Positions 50,536-59,003 of a DNA stretch of 64,000 nt are shown here, in pieces. A program made the position numbers and the translations under genes. This stretch comes from DATHZQ01 sp035458525 (GTDB lineage: Bacteria > Actinomycetota > Acidimicrobiia > Spongiisociales > UBA5794). Below the pieces are notes generated by a model. It made no database searches and was not told the origin of the DNA. It was given only the letters and a program-made list of their open reading frames with translations. Location: positions 10,106 through 74,105 of the forward strand of contig DATHZQ010000067.1 of assembly GCA_035458525.1 (NCBI GenBank), read 5' to 3'. Within the stretch, counting starts at the first letter, position 1, and each line of letters opens with the position of its first letter.

Positions 50536-52608
50536 ATGACGAATCTCGTTCGCGCTGGGCGCGTACGCTTGTTTGCGGCGCTCCTCGCAGCAGCGATGCT
50601 GCTCACTGTGTTGGCGGCGGCACCAGCCGCAGCCGCACGACCTTCCGGAGACCGTCCCACGGTCACGACGTTGACCAACGATGACTTCACGTATGGGACC
50701 TACATCATCGACAAACCTGGCGTCTATCGGCTCGGCGAGGACATCAGCTTCAACCCGAACTCGCCGGCCACGCTGACGGCGGCCGTCGCCAGCGGAGAGA
50801 TCCCCTATTGGTTCGCACAGGCATTGCAATGGCCGATGCCCGTGGATGCGTTCAACGCCGGGTTCCCGCTCTTCACGCAGTTCGTCGAAGGCGGAACCAG
50901 CGACTTCGCACCAGCCGGTCCGATGACTGCGCAATACGATCCTTCCGCCTACGGCGTCGGGTTCTTCGCTGCGATCGCCATCTCGGCCGACGACGTGGTA
51001 CTCGACCTGAGCGGGCACACCATCGAGCAGAGTGCCGAACATGCGCTCTTGCAGCGATTCTTCGCGGTGATCGAGCTGGCCGACCAGCCGTTCGTTCCCG
51101 GACAGGGTCCTGCCGGCTTCGGCGATGAGATCGACGCGGCCAAGAACGTCGTCATCCGAAACGGCACGATCGGCCTCAGCTCACATCACGGCATCCACGG
51201 CAACGGCAACGAGAACATCACGATCTCGAATGTCGATTTCGTCGACTACGAGGTCGGGGCGCTGGCGCTCAACGGCGTGCAGGGGCTCACCGTGAGCAAC
51301 TCGACTGCGGTGAACCGCAAGGACGTTCCGGTGCTCGGCACGTTCTCCTCGGCGCAGTTCATCAAGCACTACATCAACGACCTCGCCCGCCACAGTTCGA
51401 CGACGACGCTCGACGTGGACGGCGAGACTCTTGGGGTGCTCGACATCCGTGATGGACTGATCGACGCGATCAACAACGTGCACGCCGACGTGGTCGCCAG
51501 CCCGAACATCGTCGACGGTCGCGCGGTCATCGACAGCGCAGTCCACCCCGACGAGTACGCCCTCTTCCACAACGCCGCCGGCGTCGTGGATGGCAACTCG
51601 TACTCCTATCTGGTGAATGCCATGGGTGTCGCCGTCAATGGCTTCCCGCACGCGCCGGGTGCCGACGGACTCCCGGCTCGCGACATCACGTTCCGCAACG
51701 TGCACGTCGTCGACCAGGTTGCCTTGATCAACGAGATTCCCGCTCTCGACGCCGGGGTCAGTGCGGGACACGGCTCCGCCGCCATCGATCCGGTGGGTGC
51801 CGTTTTCCAGACGCAGAACCGGCACCCGGACACGGGCGAGCTGATCACCGTCTCGAGCGAGCGGCTCGACCTTGCCGAGTACACCGGCAACGTCGTCGCC
51901 AACGCCCAGGCATTCGTTGCCAAGGCTGAGGCTGCCGGCGAATTCGCCGGCTCCACGCTGGACTTGAGCCGTTTGAACATCACTGCGGACATGCTGGCGT
52001 GGGTCGAAGGTGCCTCCGGTTCCGAGACGCTGGGCCGGATCGGCGCCACCTACTTGTGCAACGGCGACTCCATGTTCCACGTCAACAAGGGCGTCATCGC
52101 TTTCAAGATGGACGCAGCTGAGGACGTGCGGCTGACCAACACGAGCGTCTCCGGGTTGGAGAACCTCGGCGCAGCCGGCACCGGCTTGTGCGGAGACTAC
52201 CTGAACGGGGTGTCGCATCCGGCGGCCACGCTCAACGGCTATGGGGGCTCCACCGTGCGGGCTTACACCTTCTCGGGCACCCACGACGCCGTGATGCGGA
52301 ACGCTTCGATCGAGGGCTTGCGCACCGCCTACGGCTCGGCGTTTGGCGTTGACGTGTTGACCGACGCATCCAACATCATGGTGGTCGACGCCGTCATCGA
52401 CGACGTTGCTGCGGGCATCGCCGGCGCCTGGGCTTCGCCGACGCCGACCAAAGATCCGAAGGCCTACGGCTTCTACTTCGGAGAAGATGCCGACGGCGTG
52501 ACGCTCGTCAGGGGTTGCGCCACCAACATGAGCGGTCTGTACGGTGCAACCTTGGTCGACGACCACACGGCGGCCGGCGCCACGGTCGTGGGGAGCTGCA
52601 AGCCGTAA
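50536..52608 (+). CDS. Secreted right-handed beta-helix protein
   Basis: A 690-residue exported protein. A Sec signal peptide with a long hydrophobic core ends near APAAAARP (about residue 36). The mature chain reads as a right-handed parallel beta-helix: short repeated strands such as VVLDLSGHTIEQ, NVVIRNGTIGLSSHHGIHGN and NITISNVDFVDYEVGALALN. Such folds occur in polysaccharide lyases, glycosidases and adhesins; no catalytic motif was recognised. No membrane anchor or sorting signal is seen at the C-terminus. A strong promoter and structured leader suggest high or regulated expression. A terminator follows. Confidence 0.75.
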   Translation: MTNLVRAGRVRLFAALLAAAMLLTVLAAAPAAAARPSGDRPTVTTLTNDDFTYGTYIIDKPGVYRLGEDISFNPNSPATLTAAVASGEIPYWFAQALQWPMPVDAFNAGFPLFTQFVEGGTSDFAPAGPMTAQYDPSAYGVGFFAAIAISADDVVLDLSGHTIEQSAEHALLQRFFAVIELADQPFVPGQGPAGFGDEIDAAKNVVIRNGTIGLSSHHGIHGNGNENITISNVDFVDYEVGALALNGVQGLTVSNSTAVNRKDVPVLGTFSSAQFIKHYINDLARHSSTTTLDVDGETLGVLDIRDGLIDAINNVHADVVASPNIVDGRAVIDSAVHPDEYALFHNAAGVVDGNSYSYLVNAMGVAVNGFPHAPGADGLPARDITFRNVHVVDQVALINEIPALDAGVSAGHGSAAIDPVGAVFQTQNRHPDTGELITVSSERLDLAEYTGNVVANAQAFVAKAEAAGEFAGSTLDLSRLNITADMLAWVEGASGSETLGRIGATYLCNGDSMFHVNKGVIAFKMDAAEDVRLTNTSVSGLENLGAAGTGLCGDYLNGVSHPAATLNGYGGSTVRAYTFSGTHDAVMRNASIEGLRTAYGSAFGVDVLTDASNIMVVDAVIDDVAAGIAGAWASPTPTKDPKAYGFYFGEDADGVTLVRGCATNMSGLYGATLVDDHTAAGATVVGSCKP

Positions 52609-52609
52609 C

Positions 52610-52674
52610 GATCACACTTCCCCTTCCGGCCGGGCTCCCACGGAGCCCGGCCGGATCGCGTCTGGTGTGTGATC
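52610..52674. repeat. Nested palindrome around the terminator
   Basis: An outer inverted repeat GATCACAC (52610-52617) / GTGTGATC (52667-52674) encloses the 14-bp terminator stem at 52625-52655. The whole 65-base block lies between two exported-protein genes. Confidence 0.5.
52625..52655 (+). terminator. Strong hairpin terminator after the beta-helix gene
   Basis: TCCGGCCGGGCTCC (52625-52638) and GGAGCCCGGCCGGA (52642-52655) form a perfect 14-bp stem with a three-base loop, 16 bases after the stop codon. There is no T-run, but the stem is very stable. Confidence 0.75.
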
Positions 52675-52721
52675 CGATTGGGGCGTTCGGTCCGCACTCT
52701 TCACAACGAGAGGGATTCCAG

Positions 52722-52751
52722 AGGAGGCAACTCGTGAGGAGGGAACTCGTG
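52722..52751 (+). repeat. Tandem duplication of ribosome site plus GTG start
   Basis: AGGAGGCAACTCGTG (52722-52736) is directly followed by AGGAGGGAACTCGTG (52737-52751), identical except for one base. Each unit has a full Shine-Dalgarno sequence and a GTG, both in frame with the downstream gene. Confidence 0.7.
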
Positions 52752-53663
52752 CGACGATTCTTCGTGACGGCTCTGACACTGGTTGCAGTGCTTGCTTCCA
52801 TCGCACCGGCGGCCGCGGCGCCCCCGCAGAGCCCAGACATCATCGATCTGCCCGACGGCTTCTTCCCGGAGGGCATCGTCATCGACGATCAGCGACAGGT
52901 GTACGCATCGTCGTTGGCAGACGGTGCGATCTGGAAGGGCGAGTTGCGGACCGGCATTGGCGACGTCCTCGTGCCCGGGACTCCCGGACGATTGGCCGTC
53001 GGCATGTCGCTCGACGAGCGCACCGGACACCTGTTCGTGGCGGGCGGGCCGGATGGCAACGCTTACGTGTACGACTCGCAGACGGGCGGCAATGTCGGCG
53101 TGTTGAGCCTGACCCCGTTCGGCTTCGTCAACGACGTCATCGTGACGCACGATGCGGCGTACTTCACAGACTCGTTCGCTCCGCAGATCTACGTCGTGCC
53201 GCTGTCGCCCGGCGGTGCAATCAGCGGTGCACCGGGCGTCATCCCACTGAGCGGCGACTTCCAATTCGAGCCGGGTCAGTTCAACGCCAACGGCATCGAG
53301 GCAGCAGAGGTCGGCAACCAGCTCGTCATCGTCAACAGCTTCTTCGGTGAGGTCTACACGGTCGACCCCGCAACCGGCGCTGCCTCGCTCATCGATCTCG
53401 GCGGTGCCGTGGTCAACGGTGATGGGCTGGTGCTGCTGAGCCGCACGCTCTACGCCGTCGAGGGAGGCAAAAACCAGATCACAGAGATTGCGCTCGCACC
53501 GGATCTGTCGAGCGGCGTGGTCGTCGATGCGCTGATCAGCCCCGCCTTTGACGTACCCACCACGGCGGCGAAGATCGGTGACAGCCTGTACGCGGTGAAC
53601 GCCAAGTTCGCTACCCCGCCGTTGCCCACGACGCCCTACGAGATCGTGCGTGTGACCCGCTGA
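52734..53663 (+). CDS. Secreted beta-propeller protein (SMP-30/NHL-like)
   Basis: About 309 residues (304 if the second GTG at 52749 is used). The signal peptide has a basic start, a hydrophobic core and the end APAAAAPP. The mature part is a beta-propeller of the SMP-30/NHL type: DLPDGFFPEGIVIDDQRQVY, VGMSLDERTGHLFVAGG and GGAVVNGDGLVLLSRTLYAV mark the repeated blades. Metal-dependent lactonase activity is possible but the usual Glu/Asp ligands cannot be confirmed by eye. Two consecutive start signals precede it. Confidence 0.75.
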   Translation: MRRELVRRFFVTALTLVAVLASIAPAAAAPPQSPDIIDLPDGFFPEGIVIDDQRQVYASSLADGAIWKGELRTGIGDVLVPGTPGRLAVGMSLDERTGHLFVAGGPDGNAYVYDSQTGGNVGVLSLTPFGFVNDVIVTHDAAYFTDSFAPQIYVVPLSPGGAISGAPGVIPLSGDFQFEPGQFNANGIEAAEVGNQLVIVNSFFGEVYTVDPATGAASLIDLGGAVVNGDGLVLLSRTLYAVEGGKNQITEIALAPDLSSGVVVDALISPAFDVPTTAAKIGDSLYAVNAKFATPPLPTTPYEIVRVTR

Positions 53664-54191
53664 CGCATCCTGCGGTGCACACGAAAGTTCGCTGCGACAC
53701 CCACCCAGCTTTGCGGTGTCGGCAGCTTTTGGACTCCGCAGCGCCAGCAACGCCTCGGCGGCGCACCCCGGCTCGCACGGTAGGTTGCTTCCTCGTCCTG
53801 GCCGGATACGGGAATGGCTCCACCGCGTTCATTTCGACTCGGCCAGGATCTGCGCTGCGGCCTTCTGCACCCGCACGGCGGACCGCCGCCTGCCCGGATC
53901 CGCTGCGGCGGCGACGCAACGCAGGCTGGCCCGAATCGGCGCTCGAATGTTGCTCCCCCCGGAATCCTTCCGAATCGCCGAGGGCACGGGTCGGGTGCCA
54001 GAGGTCGAGTTCGATCGCGCTGAGCGCTGGGGCGAAGACCTGGCGCGAATGCTCGGCGATGGCTTCGGGGCCGTGGCCGCGGGGTGAACCAGAGGAAGCT
54101 GCGGTGGGAGCCCGGGGAATCTGTCCTGCACGGCCGCCACGAAGCTCCACGAGGGCGTAGATTGAGACGTACGTCGAACCGGGAGAGATTC
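53664..54191. other. Long intergenic region with no convincing gene
   Basis: About 530 bases separate the propeller and ggt genes. Several overlapping open frames exist on both strands, but none shows a recognised domain or a ribosome site. The best is a 46-codon plus-strand frame at 53947-54087 (MLLPPESFRIAEGTG...) with mostly G/C third positions, which could be a gene remnant. A TAGATT box near 54159 probably serves ggt. Confidence 0.45.
53947..54087 (+). CDS. Possible 46-residue ORF or gene remnant
   Basis: ATG at 53947 to TGA at 54085. About four fifths of the third codon positions are G or C, and the product (FDRAERWGEDLARMLGDGFG at its end) has a protein-like composition. There is no clear ribosome site and no recognised family, so it may be the relic of a larger gene. 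Confidence 0.2.
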   Translation: MLLPPESFRIAEGTGRVPEVEFDRAERWGEDLARMLGDGFGAVAAG

Positions 54192-55979
54192 GTGCGCAGG
54201 TCCGCGTTGCTCGTCGTCATCAGCATGTTGGCGCTCACCGTTGCCGCCCTGCCGGCCATTGCAGCGCCCAAGCCCCCCGATAAACACCCGGTGGCCATCG
54301 GCAGCGGCGGCGCCGTGGCGACGGTGGATCCCCTCGCAACAGACGCCGGCGTCGCCGTACTGAGGCAAGGCGGAAACGCTATCGATGCGGCAGTGACCGC
54401 CGCTGCGGTCCTCGGAGTGACGGAGCCCTATTCCGCCGGCATCGGTGGAGGCGGGTTCATGGTCATCTATCTCGCCGAGACCGGCGAGGTCGTCACCATC
54501 GACGGACGCGAGGAAGCGCCAAGCGACCCCGACTTCGATGCGGACGTGTTCCTCGAAGATGGCGTACCGATCCCATTCTTCCCCGAGCGCATCACGAGCG
54601 GGCTGGCAGTTGGCGTGCCGGGAACATTCGCCACGTGGGTCGATGCCCTCGATCGGTACGGCACGATCACCATCGCCCAGGCGCTGCAACCGGGCCGAGC
54701 CGTAGCTCAGAGCGGCTTCGTGGTCGATCAGACCTTCGCCGATCAGACCGCCGGCAACCTCGACCGGTTCCGGGCGATCACGTCGACGGCGGAGACCTTC
54801 CTCGTGGACGGCGAAGTTCCGGCTGTGGGTTCCGTTTTTCGGAATCGAGATCTGGCTCGGACCTATCAGGTGCTGCAGCGCGACGGGCTCGCCGGGTTCT
54901 ACAGCGGGGCGCTCGCCGAGGAGATCGTCGCAGCAGTTCAAGAGCCACCGGTCGTCGCAAATCCGCCCTTCGAGGTCCGGCCCGGCCTCATGGTGATCGA
55001 AGACATCGAGCAGTATGGGGTGCTGCACCCGGATCCAACCGTCGTGGACTATCGGGGCTTCGAGGTATTCGGGATGGGCCCACCGTCGAGCGGGGGAATC
55101 ACCGTCGGCGAGAGCCTGAACATCTCGGAGAGCTTCCCGCTCGACGCCGTCGACGACGTTGCGTTCCAGCATCACGTCCTCGAGGCTACGGCGCTGGCGT
55201 TTGCGGACCGCAACGCCTACATCGGCGACGATCGCCCGCAGTACAACTATGTGCCGACCACGGGGTTGCTGTCGCAGGCCTTCGGTGACGAGCGCGCCGT
55301 ATTGATTGATCCACTCGCGGCGGCCGCCAAGCCCGTCACACCGGGCAATCCCTGCGACGAAGACGGCAGCCCGCTGTGCGTGCCGCACGCCGCTGCGGCC
55401 GGATTGGCGACCGGCGGGACGTCAACCACCCACCTCGTCACTGCGGATGAATGGGGCAACGTCGTGTCGTACACGCTGACGATCGAGTCAACCGGCGGCA
55501 GTGCAATCACGGTACCGGGGCGCGGTTTCCTGCTGAACAACGAGCTGACTGACTTCAATTCGACGGGAGACGGGCCCAATCTGCCAGCACCGGGCAAGCG
55601 GCCGCGCAGCTCCATGAGCCCGACCATCGTGCTCGACGGCGGAGAACCGTTCCTGGCCGTGGGAACGCCTGGGGGGTCGACGATCATCACGACCGTGTTC
55701 GAGATCCTCACCAATCGGATCGATCGTGGCATGACGCTTCCCGATGCGATCGCCGCACCGAGGGCCACCCAACGCAACACGAGCACGGTTGGCGCCGAGG
55801 CTGCATATCGGGCGTTGTACGAGGCCGACCTGGCAGCACTCGGCCACGCGTTCAGCGATCGACTGGAGATAGGCGCCGCGACCGGGCTCGAGTTCCTGGC
55901 CGACGGCAGCGTGCTGGCAGCGGCTGAGCCGGTGCGACGTGGTGGCGGCGATGCGGGGGTCGTCCGCCAAACGCGTTGA
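54192..55979 (+). CDS. ggt: Gamma-glutamyltransferase
   Basis: A 595-residue exported enzyme that matures by self-cleavage. The signal peptide (residues 1-25) ends in PAIAAP. The conserved GGNAIDAAVTAAAVLGVTEPYSAGIGGGGF (59-89) begins the large subunit. The catalytic Thr, which becomes the N-terminus of the small subunit, is Thr412 in GGTSTTHLVTADEWGNVVS. The oxyanion and product-site motif is PGGSTIITTVFEILTN. It cleaves or transfers gamma-glutamyl groups from glutathione-like or polyglutamate substrates outside the membrane. The GTG start at 54192 follows GGGAGA; a longer frame upstream has no signal-peptide logic. It is followed by a peptidase-S51 fragment. Confidence 0.93.
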   Translation: MRRSALLVVISMLALTVAALPAIAAPKPPDKHPVAIGSGGAVATVDPLATDAGVAVLRQGGNAIDAAVTAAAVLGVTEPYSAGIGGGGFMVIYLAETGEVVTIDGREEAPSDPDFDADVFLEDGVPIPFFPERITSGLAVGVPGTFATWVDALDRYGTITIAQALQPGRAVAQSGFVVDQTFADQTAGNLDRFRAITSTAETFLVDGEVPAVGSVFRNRDLARTYQVLQRDGLAGFYSGALAEEIVAAVQEPPVVANPPFEVRPGLMVIEDIEQYGVLHPDPTVVDYRGFEVFGMGPPSSGGITVGESLNISESFPLDAVDDVAFQHHVLEATALAFADRNAYIGDDRPQYNYVPTTGLLSQAFGDERAVLIDPLAAAAKPVTPGNPCDEDGSPLCVPHAAAAGLATGGTSTTHLVTADEWGNVVSYTLTIESTGGSAITVPGRGFLLNNELTDFNSTGDGPNLPAPGKRPRSSMSPTIVLDGGEPFLAVGTPGGSTIITTVFEILTNRIDRGMTLPDAIAAPRATQRNTSTVGAEAAYRALYEADLAALGHAFSDRLEIGAATGLEFLADGSVLAAAEPVRRGGGDAGVVRQTR

Positions 55980-56129
55980 GCCCAGAGGCCGACTGCAGAA
56001 GGGGGCGGCCGGCCCAGACCCGGAGCAGGATCTCGACAGACTCGGCGCAGATCGCTGCCAGCCCAGCGCGTGGCGGCATAGATTGGAACCGAGACGACAC
56101 ATTGGGTCGCTCGGTCCAAGGAGGTTTCC

Positions 56130-56438
56130 GTGGCACGAGCAACCGGCATCGGCGGAGTGTTCCTCCGGTCGTTGGCGTCTGGTCTCGGGCTCGTCCATGA
56201 CATCGTGTTCGAACCTCATTTCGCCGAACTCGGCGGATTCCCATGTTTGACCGAAGCCATGCACCGCTCTGGCTGCAGATTTGGCGTCGGCATCGACGAG
56301 CCACTCGGCATCGTCATCGAGAGTCGCCGTGGCACGGCGCTGGGAGCCGGGCGTGGCTACCTCCTCGATCAGAACGGAGCGTCGGTGACGGCTACCGTAC
56401 TCCGCCCAGGAGACGCTCTCGATCTGCCGCTCGGTTGA
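56130..56438 (+). pseudogene. Truncated cyanophycinase-like (peptidase S51) gene
   Basis: A 102-codon frame with an excellent ribosome site (AAGGAGG, six bases before the GTG). Only the C-terminal third of a peptidase-S51/cyanophycinase domain is encoded: SGLGLVHDIVFEPHFAELGG matches the conserved GLGL...DqHF segment, FGVGIDEPLGIVIES the GIGIDE strand, and VLRPGDALDLPLG the end. The first two thirds, including the catalytic GxSAGA serine motif, are absent; the ~150 bases upstream do not contain them. It looks like an internal deletion that fused the original start to the C-terminus. If translated, the peptide would lack catalytic residues. Confidence 0.6.
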
Positions 56439-56445
56439 GCAGTGG

Positions 56446-57138
56446 TCAGCCGGACTGGAGCACCGGCCCGGGAGCAACCGACTCGAGCGGCGCCAACACC
56501 TCTGCCATCTGCCAGCACACGTCCTCATCGACCCGGAGGTAGCAGAGCAGCTCGTAGCGATACGGACCGTCGCTCCACGCCAGCGTGAGGCCATTCTCAT
56601 CGGGAGTCGGCCGAATCGTTGGCGAGGCGTTGGCACGAGCCTCTCCAACCCGGAGAACGGCGAGCCGCCCTGAATCATCTGCGTACGGCGAGACACTCCA
56701 CAGACCGAACGCGGCCAGGGTGTTGGGATCGAGGGTTGCCGAGGCAGGGTCGTAGACCAGCTGGCTCGTCACCCAGACGGCTTCCTGCGGTACGAGGGCG
56801 GGGAACTGAATCCCGGGAACCGCGACGTTGATCTCGGCGGGACTGGCCTGGATGAAGCGGCCCTCGGCGTTGCCACGCGCCCATACCCCGGGAATGACCA
56901 GGTTGGGTTCCGGCGCCGTCTCCTCACCTTGGATCCCCTCGTTGTACCAACGGACGCCCTCGACCGGGCCGACTCCGGACGCCGCCGATACCGTGTCACC
57001 GACCCGCACGAACACCGTGGTCGTCGTCGACCCCACGACGTAGCCGTGAGAACGCTCGCCGAGGTCGTCCATCAACGCAGAATCGCTGCAGCCGGCGACG
57101 AGCACCGCCAGTCCAATGAGCGCAATGAGACGATTCAC
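56446..57138 (-). CDS. Lipoprotein of unknown function
   Basis: A 230-residue exported protein. The signal VNRLIALIGLAVLVAGCSDS ends in the lipobox VAGC. The mature domain is beta-rich (VWARGNAEGRFIQ, YRYELLCYLRVDEDVCWQM), with two Cys near the C-terminus that could pair. No known domain was recognised. I chose the GTG at 57138 because GGAG lies six bases upstream; a start five codons earlier is the alternative. It is convergent with the S51 fragment and divergent from the lipoate ligase gene. Confidence 0.7.
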   Translation of the reverse strand: MNRLIALIGLAVLVAGCSDSALMDDLGERSHGYVVGSTTTTVFVRVGDTVSAASGVGPVEGVRWYNEGIQGEETAPEPNLVIPGVWARGNAEGRFIQASPAEINVAVPGIQFPALVPQEAVWVTSQLVYDPASATLDPNTLAAFGLWSVSPYADDSGRLAVLRVGEARANASPTIRPTPDENGLTLAWSDGPYRYELLCYLRVDEDVCWQMAEVLAPLESVAPGPVLQSG

Positions 57139-57215
57139 CCGGATCTCCAACATCGTTCGTGCGGCCCCCGCACGGAGGTGAGGTTACCGGCGTATTGCCG
57201 CAACCTGGGTATCAG

Positions 57216-57221
57216 TAGCCT
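57216..57221 (+). promoter_or_regulatory. Leaderless-type -10 box TAGCCT
   Basis: TAGCCT ends seven bases before the ATG at 57229 of the lipoate ligase gene. Confidence 0.5.
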
Positions 57222-57228
57222 GGCGACG

Positions 57229-57987
57229 ATGCCACCCACCGCGCCACTGCGACTCGTCCGCGACGACTTCAGCGCCACGCCGGAGCTGGACACCGCCGTG
57301 TCACGTGCGCTCCTGCTCAGGGCGTCCAACGGCGAGATCGGCGAGACATTCCGCCTGCACACTCCCGGCAACGTCGTCGCCTTCGGCAAGCGCGACACCC
57401 TCGAACCCGGCTACGGCGATGCGGTCGAGATCTCGCGCCGGAACGGATTTGCCCCGATCGAGCGCCTTGCTGGTGGGCGTGCGGCAGTGTTCACGCAAAG
57501 CACCTTGGCCTTTGCGTGGACGATTCCGGATGAGGATCCGCGTAGCCACATCTACGACCGCTTCCGCACGCTGGCGGACGTCGTCGTCGACGCCTTCCGC
57601 CGCCTCGGGGTCGCGTCATCGATCGGGGAGATACGAGGCGAATATTGCCCCGGCGATTACAGCGTCAACCACGCCGGCCAGATCAAGCTCATGGGCGTCG
57701 GCCAGCGGCTGGCGCGTCACGCTGCCCACGTGGGGGGCGTGATCGTGGTCGATGACAGCGCCGGACTGCGAGACATTCTCACCGACATCTACACCGCCCT
57801 CGGTCTGGCGTGGGAACCGGCCACGGCGGGGGCACTCACCGACGTCGACCCCACGATCACCATGGAGGCTGCGGCTGCCGCGATCGTTGCAGAGCTGGCG
57901 ACGCGCAGGGCGACGGTGCCGGCGTCGATCGACCGGGAGACCGTGGCGTTGGCGTCCACCCTGACCGAGGACCACGTACCGAGCTAG
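57229..57987 (+). CDS. lplA: Lipoate-protein ligase A family (BPL/LplA domain)
   Basis: A 252-residue lipoate/octanoate ligase-like protein. The substrate-binding motif is RLAGGRAAVFTQSTLAFAW, and the catalytic Lys lies in GQIKLMGVGQRL, where the family has the conserved K-x-x-G pattern. GDYSVNHAG is the preceding strand. It attaches lipoyl or octanoyl groups to E2 and GcvH lipoyl domains; the E2 at 8904-10052 is a potential client. A long frame upstream is antisense to the lipoprotein gene and not used. Its TAG stop shares the palindrome CTAG with the convergent ABC ATPase gene. Confidence 0.88.
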   Translation: MPPTAPLRLVRDDFSATPELDTAVSRALLLRASNGEIGETFRLHTPGNVVAFGKRDTLEPGYGDAVEISRRNGFAPIERLAGGRAAVFTQSTLAFAWTIPDEDPRSHIYDRFRTLADVVVDAFRRLGVASSIGEIRGEYCPGDYSVNHAGQIKLMGVGQRLARHAAHVGGVIVVDDSAGLRDILTDIYTALGLAWEPATAGALTDVDPTITMEAAAAAIVAELATRRATVPASIDRETVALASTLTEDHVPS

Positions 57988-59003
57988 GTCGTACGAGGCC
58001 GCGTTGGATCGAGGTGGCTGTACGCCCCGGTGCGGAGATGGCACGCGGCGACGTGCGATTCGTCACCGTTCACGGTCAGCAGCGCCGGCTTGTACACCGA
58101 GCACGGATCTGCCAGGGCGATCGGGCAGCGGGGATGGAACCGGCAGCCGCTTGGCGGGTTGATGGGGCTGGGAACGTCTCCCTCGAGCACGACCCGGTCC
58201 CGCTTGATCGTCGGATCCGGGATTGGAATGGCCGACAGCAGGGCCTGCGTGTACGGGTGGGTCGGGTTCCGATACAGGTTGTCACGACCGGTGATCTCGA
58301 CGATGTCCCCCAAGTACATGACGGCGACCCGATCGCTGATGTGCTCGACCACCGCGAGGTTGTGGGCGATGAACAGCAGCGTGAGATCGAGCTCTTGCTG
58401 CAGCTCCTTGAGCAGGTTGAGTACCTGGGCCTGCACCGAGACGTCGAGGGCAGACACCGGCTCGTCCGCCACCACGAACTCCGGGCGCATGATGAGCGCC
58501 CGGGCGATCCCGATGCGCTGACGCTGGCCTCCGGAGAACTCGTGGGGGTAGCGTCCTGCGTGGCTGGCGTCGAGGCCGACCAGCTCGAGCATGTCGTTCA
58601 CCCGCGTGCGCCGTTCGGCGCGGTCCCCTATGTCGTGGAGGCGCAGCCCTTCGGCGATGGAATCACCCACCTGGGTGCGAGGGTCCAACGACGAGAAGGG
58701 GTCCTGAAAGATGATCTGGGCCCGCCGCCGAAACGGTTTGAGCGCCTTGCCGCTCAGGTGCGTGATGTCCTCGCCGTCGAACCTGACGGTTCCCGACGTG
58801 GGTTCGAGCAGGCGGACCAGCATTCGGCCCAGGGTGGTCTTCCCGCACCCCGACTCCCCCACCAGACCGATCGTCTCACCGCGGGCGATGTTCAGGTCGA
58901 CCCCGCTGACGGCGTTGACGGTGGCGATCTCGCGCTGGAAGACCCCGCCCTTGACCGGGAACGTCTTGACCAGCTCGCGGACTTCGATCAGCGGCTCAGT
59001 CAT
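57984..59003 (-). CDS. Peptide ABC transporter ATP-binding protein (DppF/OppF type)
   Basis: A 339-residue ATPase. Walker A is GESGCGKTTLGR, the Q-loop is IIFQDPFSSLDPR, the signature is FSGGQRQRIGIARAL and Walker B is FVVADEPVSALD. The C-terminal oligopeptide/dipeptide domain has the iron-sulfur-type Cys pattern (GCRFHPRCPIALADPC...C). It powers uptake through the DppBC-type permeases together with the DppD-type ATPase. The ATG at 59003 overlaps the stop of that gene by eight bases. It is the last gene of the operon; its stop codon shares CTAG with lplA. Confidence 0.93.
   Translation of the reverse strand: MTEPLIEVRELVKTFPVKGGVFQREIATVNAVSGVDLNIARGETIGLVGESGCGKTTLGRMLVRLLEPTSGTVRFDGEDITHLSGKALKPFRRRAQIIFQDPFSSLDPRTQVGDSIAEGLRLHDIGDRAERRTRVNDMLELVGLDASHAGRYPHEFSGGQRQRIGIARALIMRPEFVVADEPVSALDVSVQAQVLNLLKELQQELDLTLLFIAHNLAVVEHISDRVAVMYLGDIVEITGRDNLYRNPTHPYTQALLSAIPIPDPTIKRDRVVLEGDVPSPINPPSGCRFHPRCPIALADPCSVYKPALLTVNGDESHVAACHLRTGAYSHLDPTRPRTT

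Noticed and set aside
53829..55388. 519-codon minus-strand open frame opposite ggt
   Set aside because: Antisense to the gamma-glutamyltransferase gene, whose motifs are all intact on the plus strand; its tail in the spacer has no recognisable feature.
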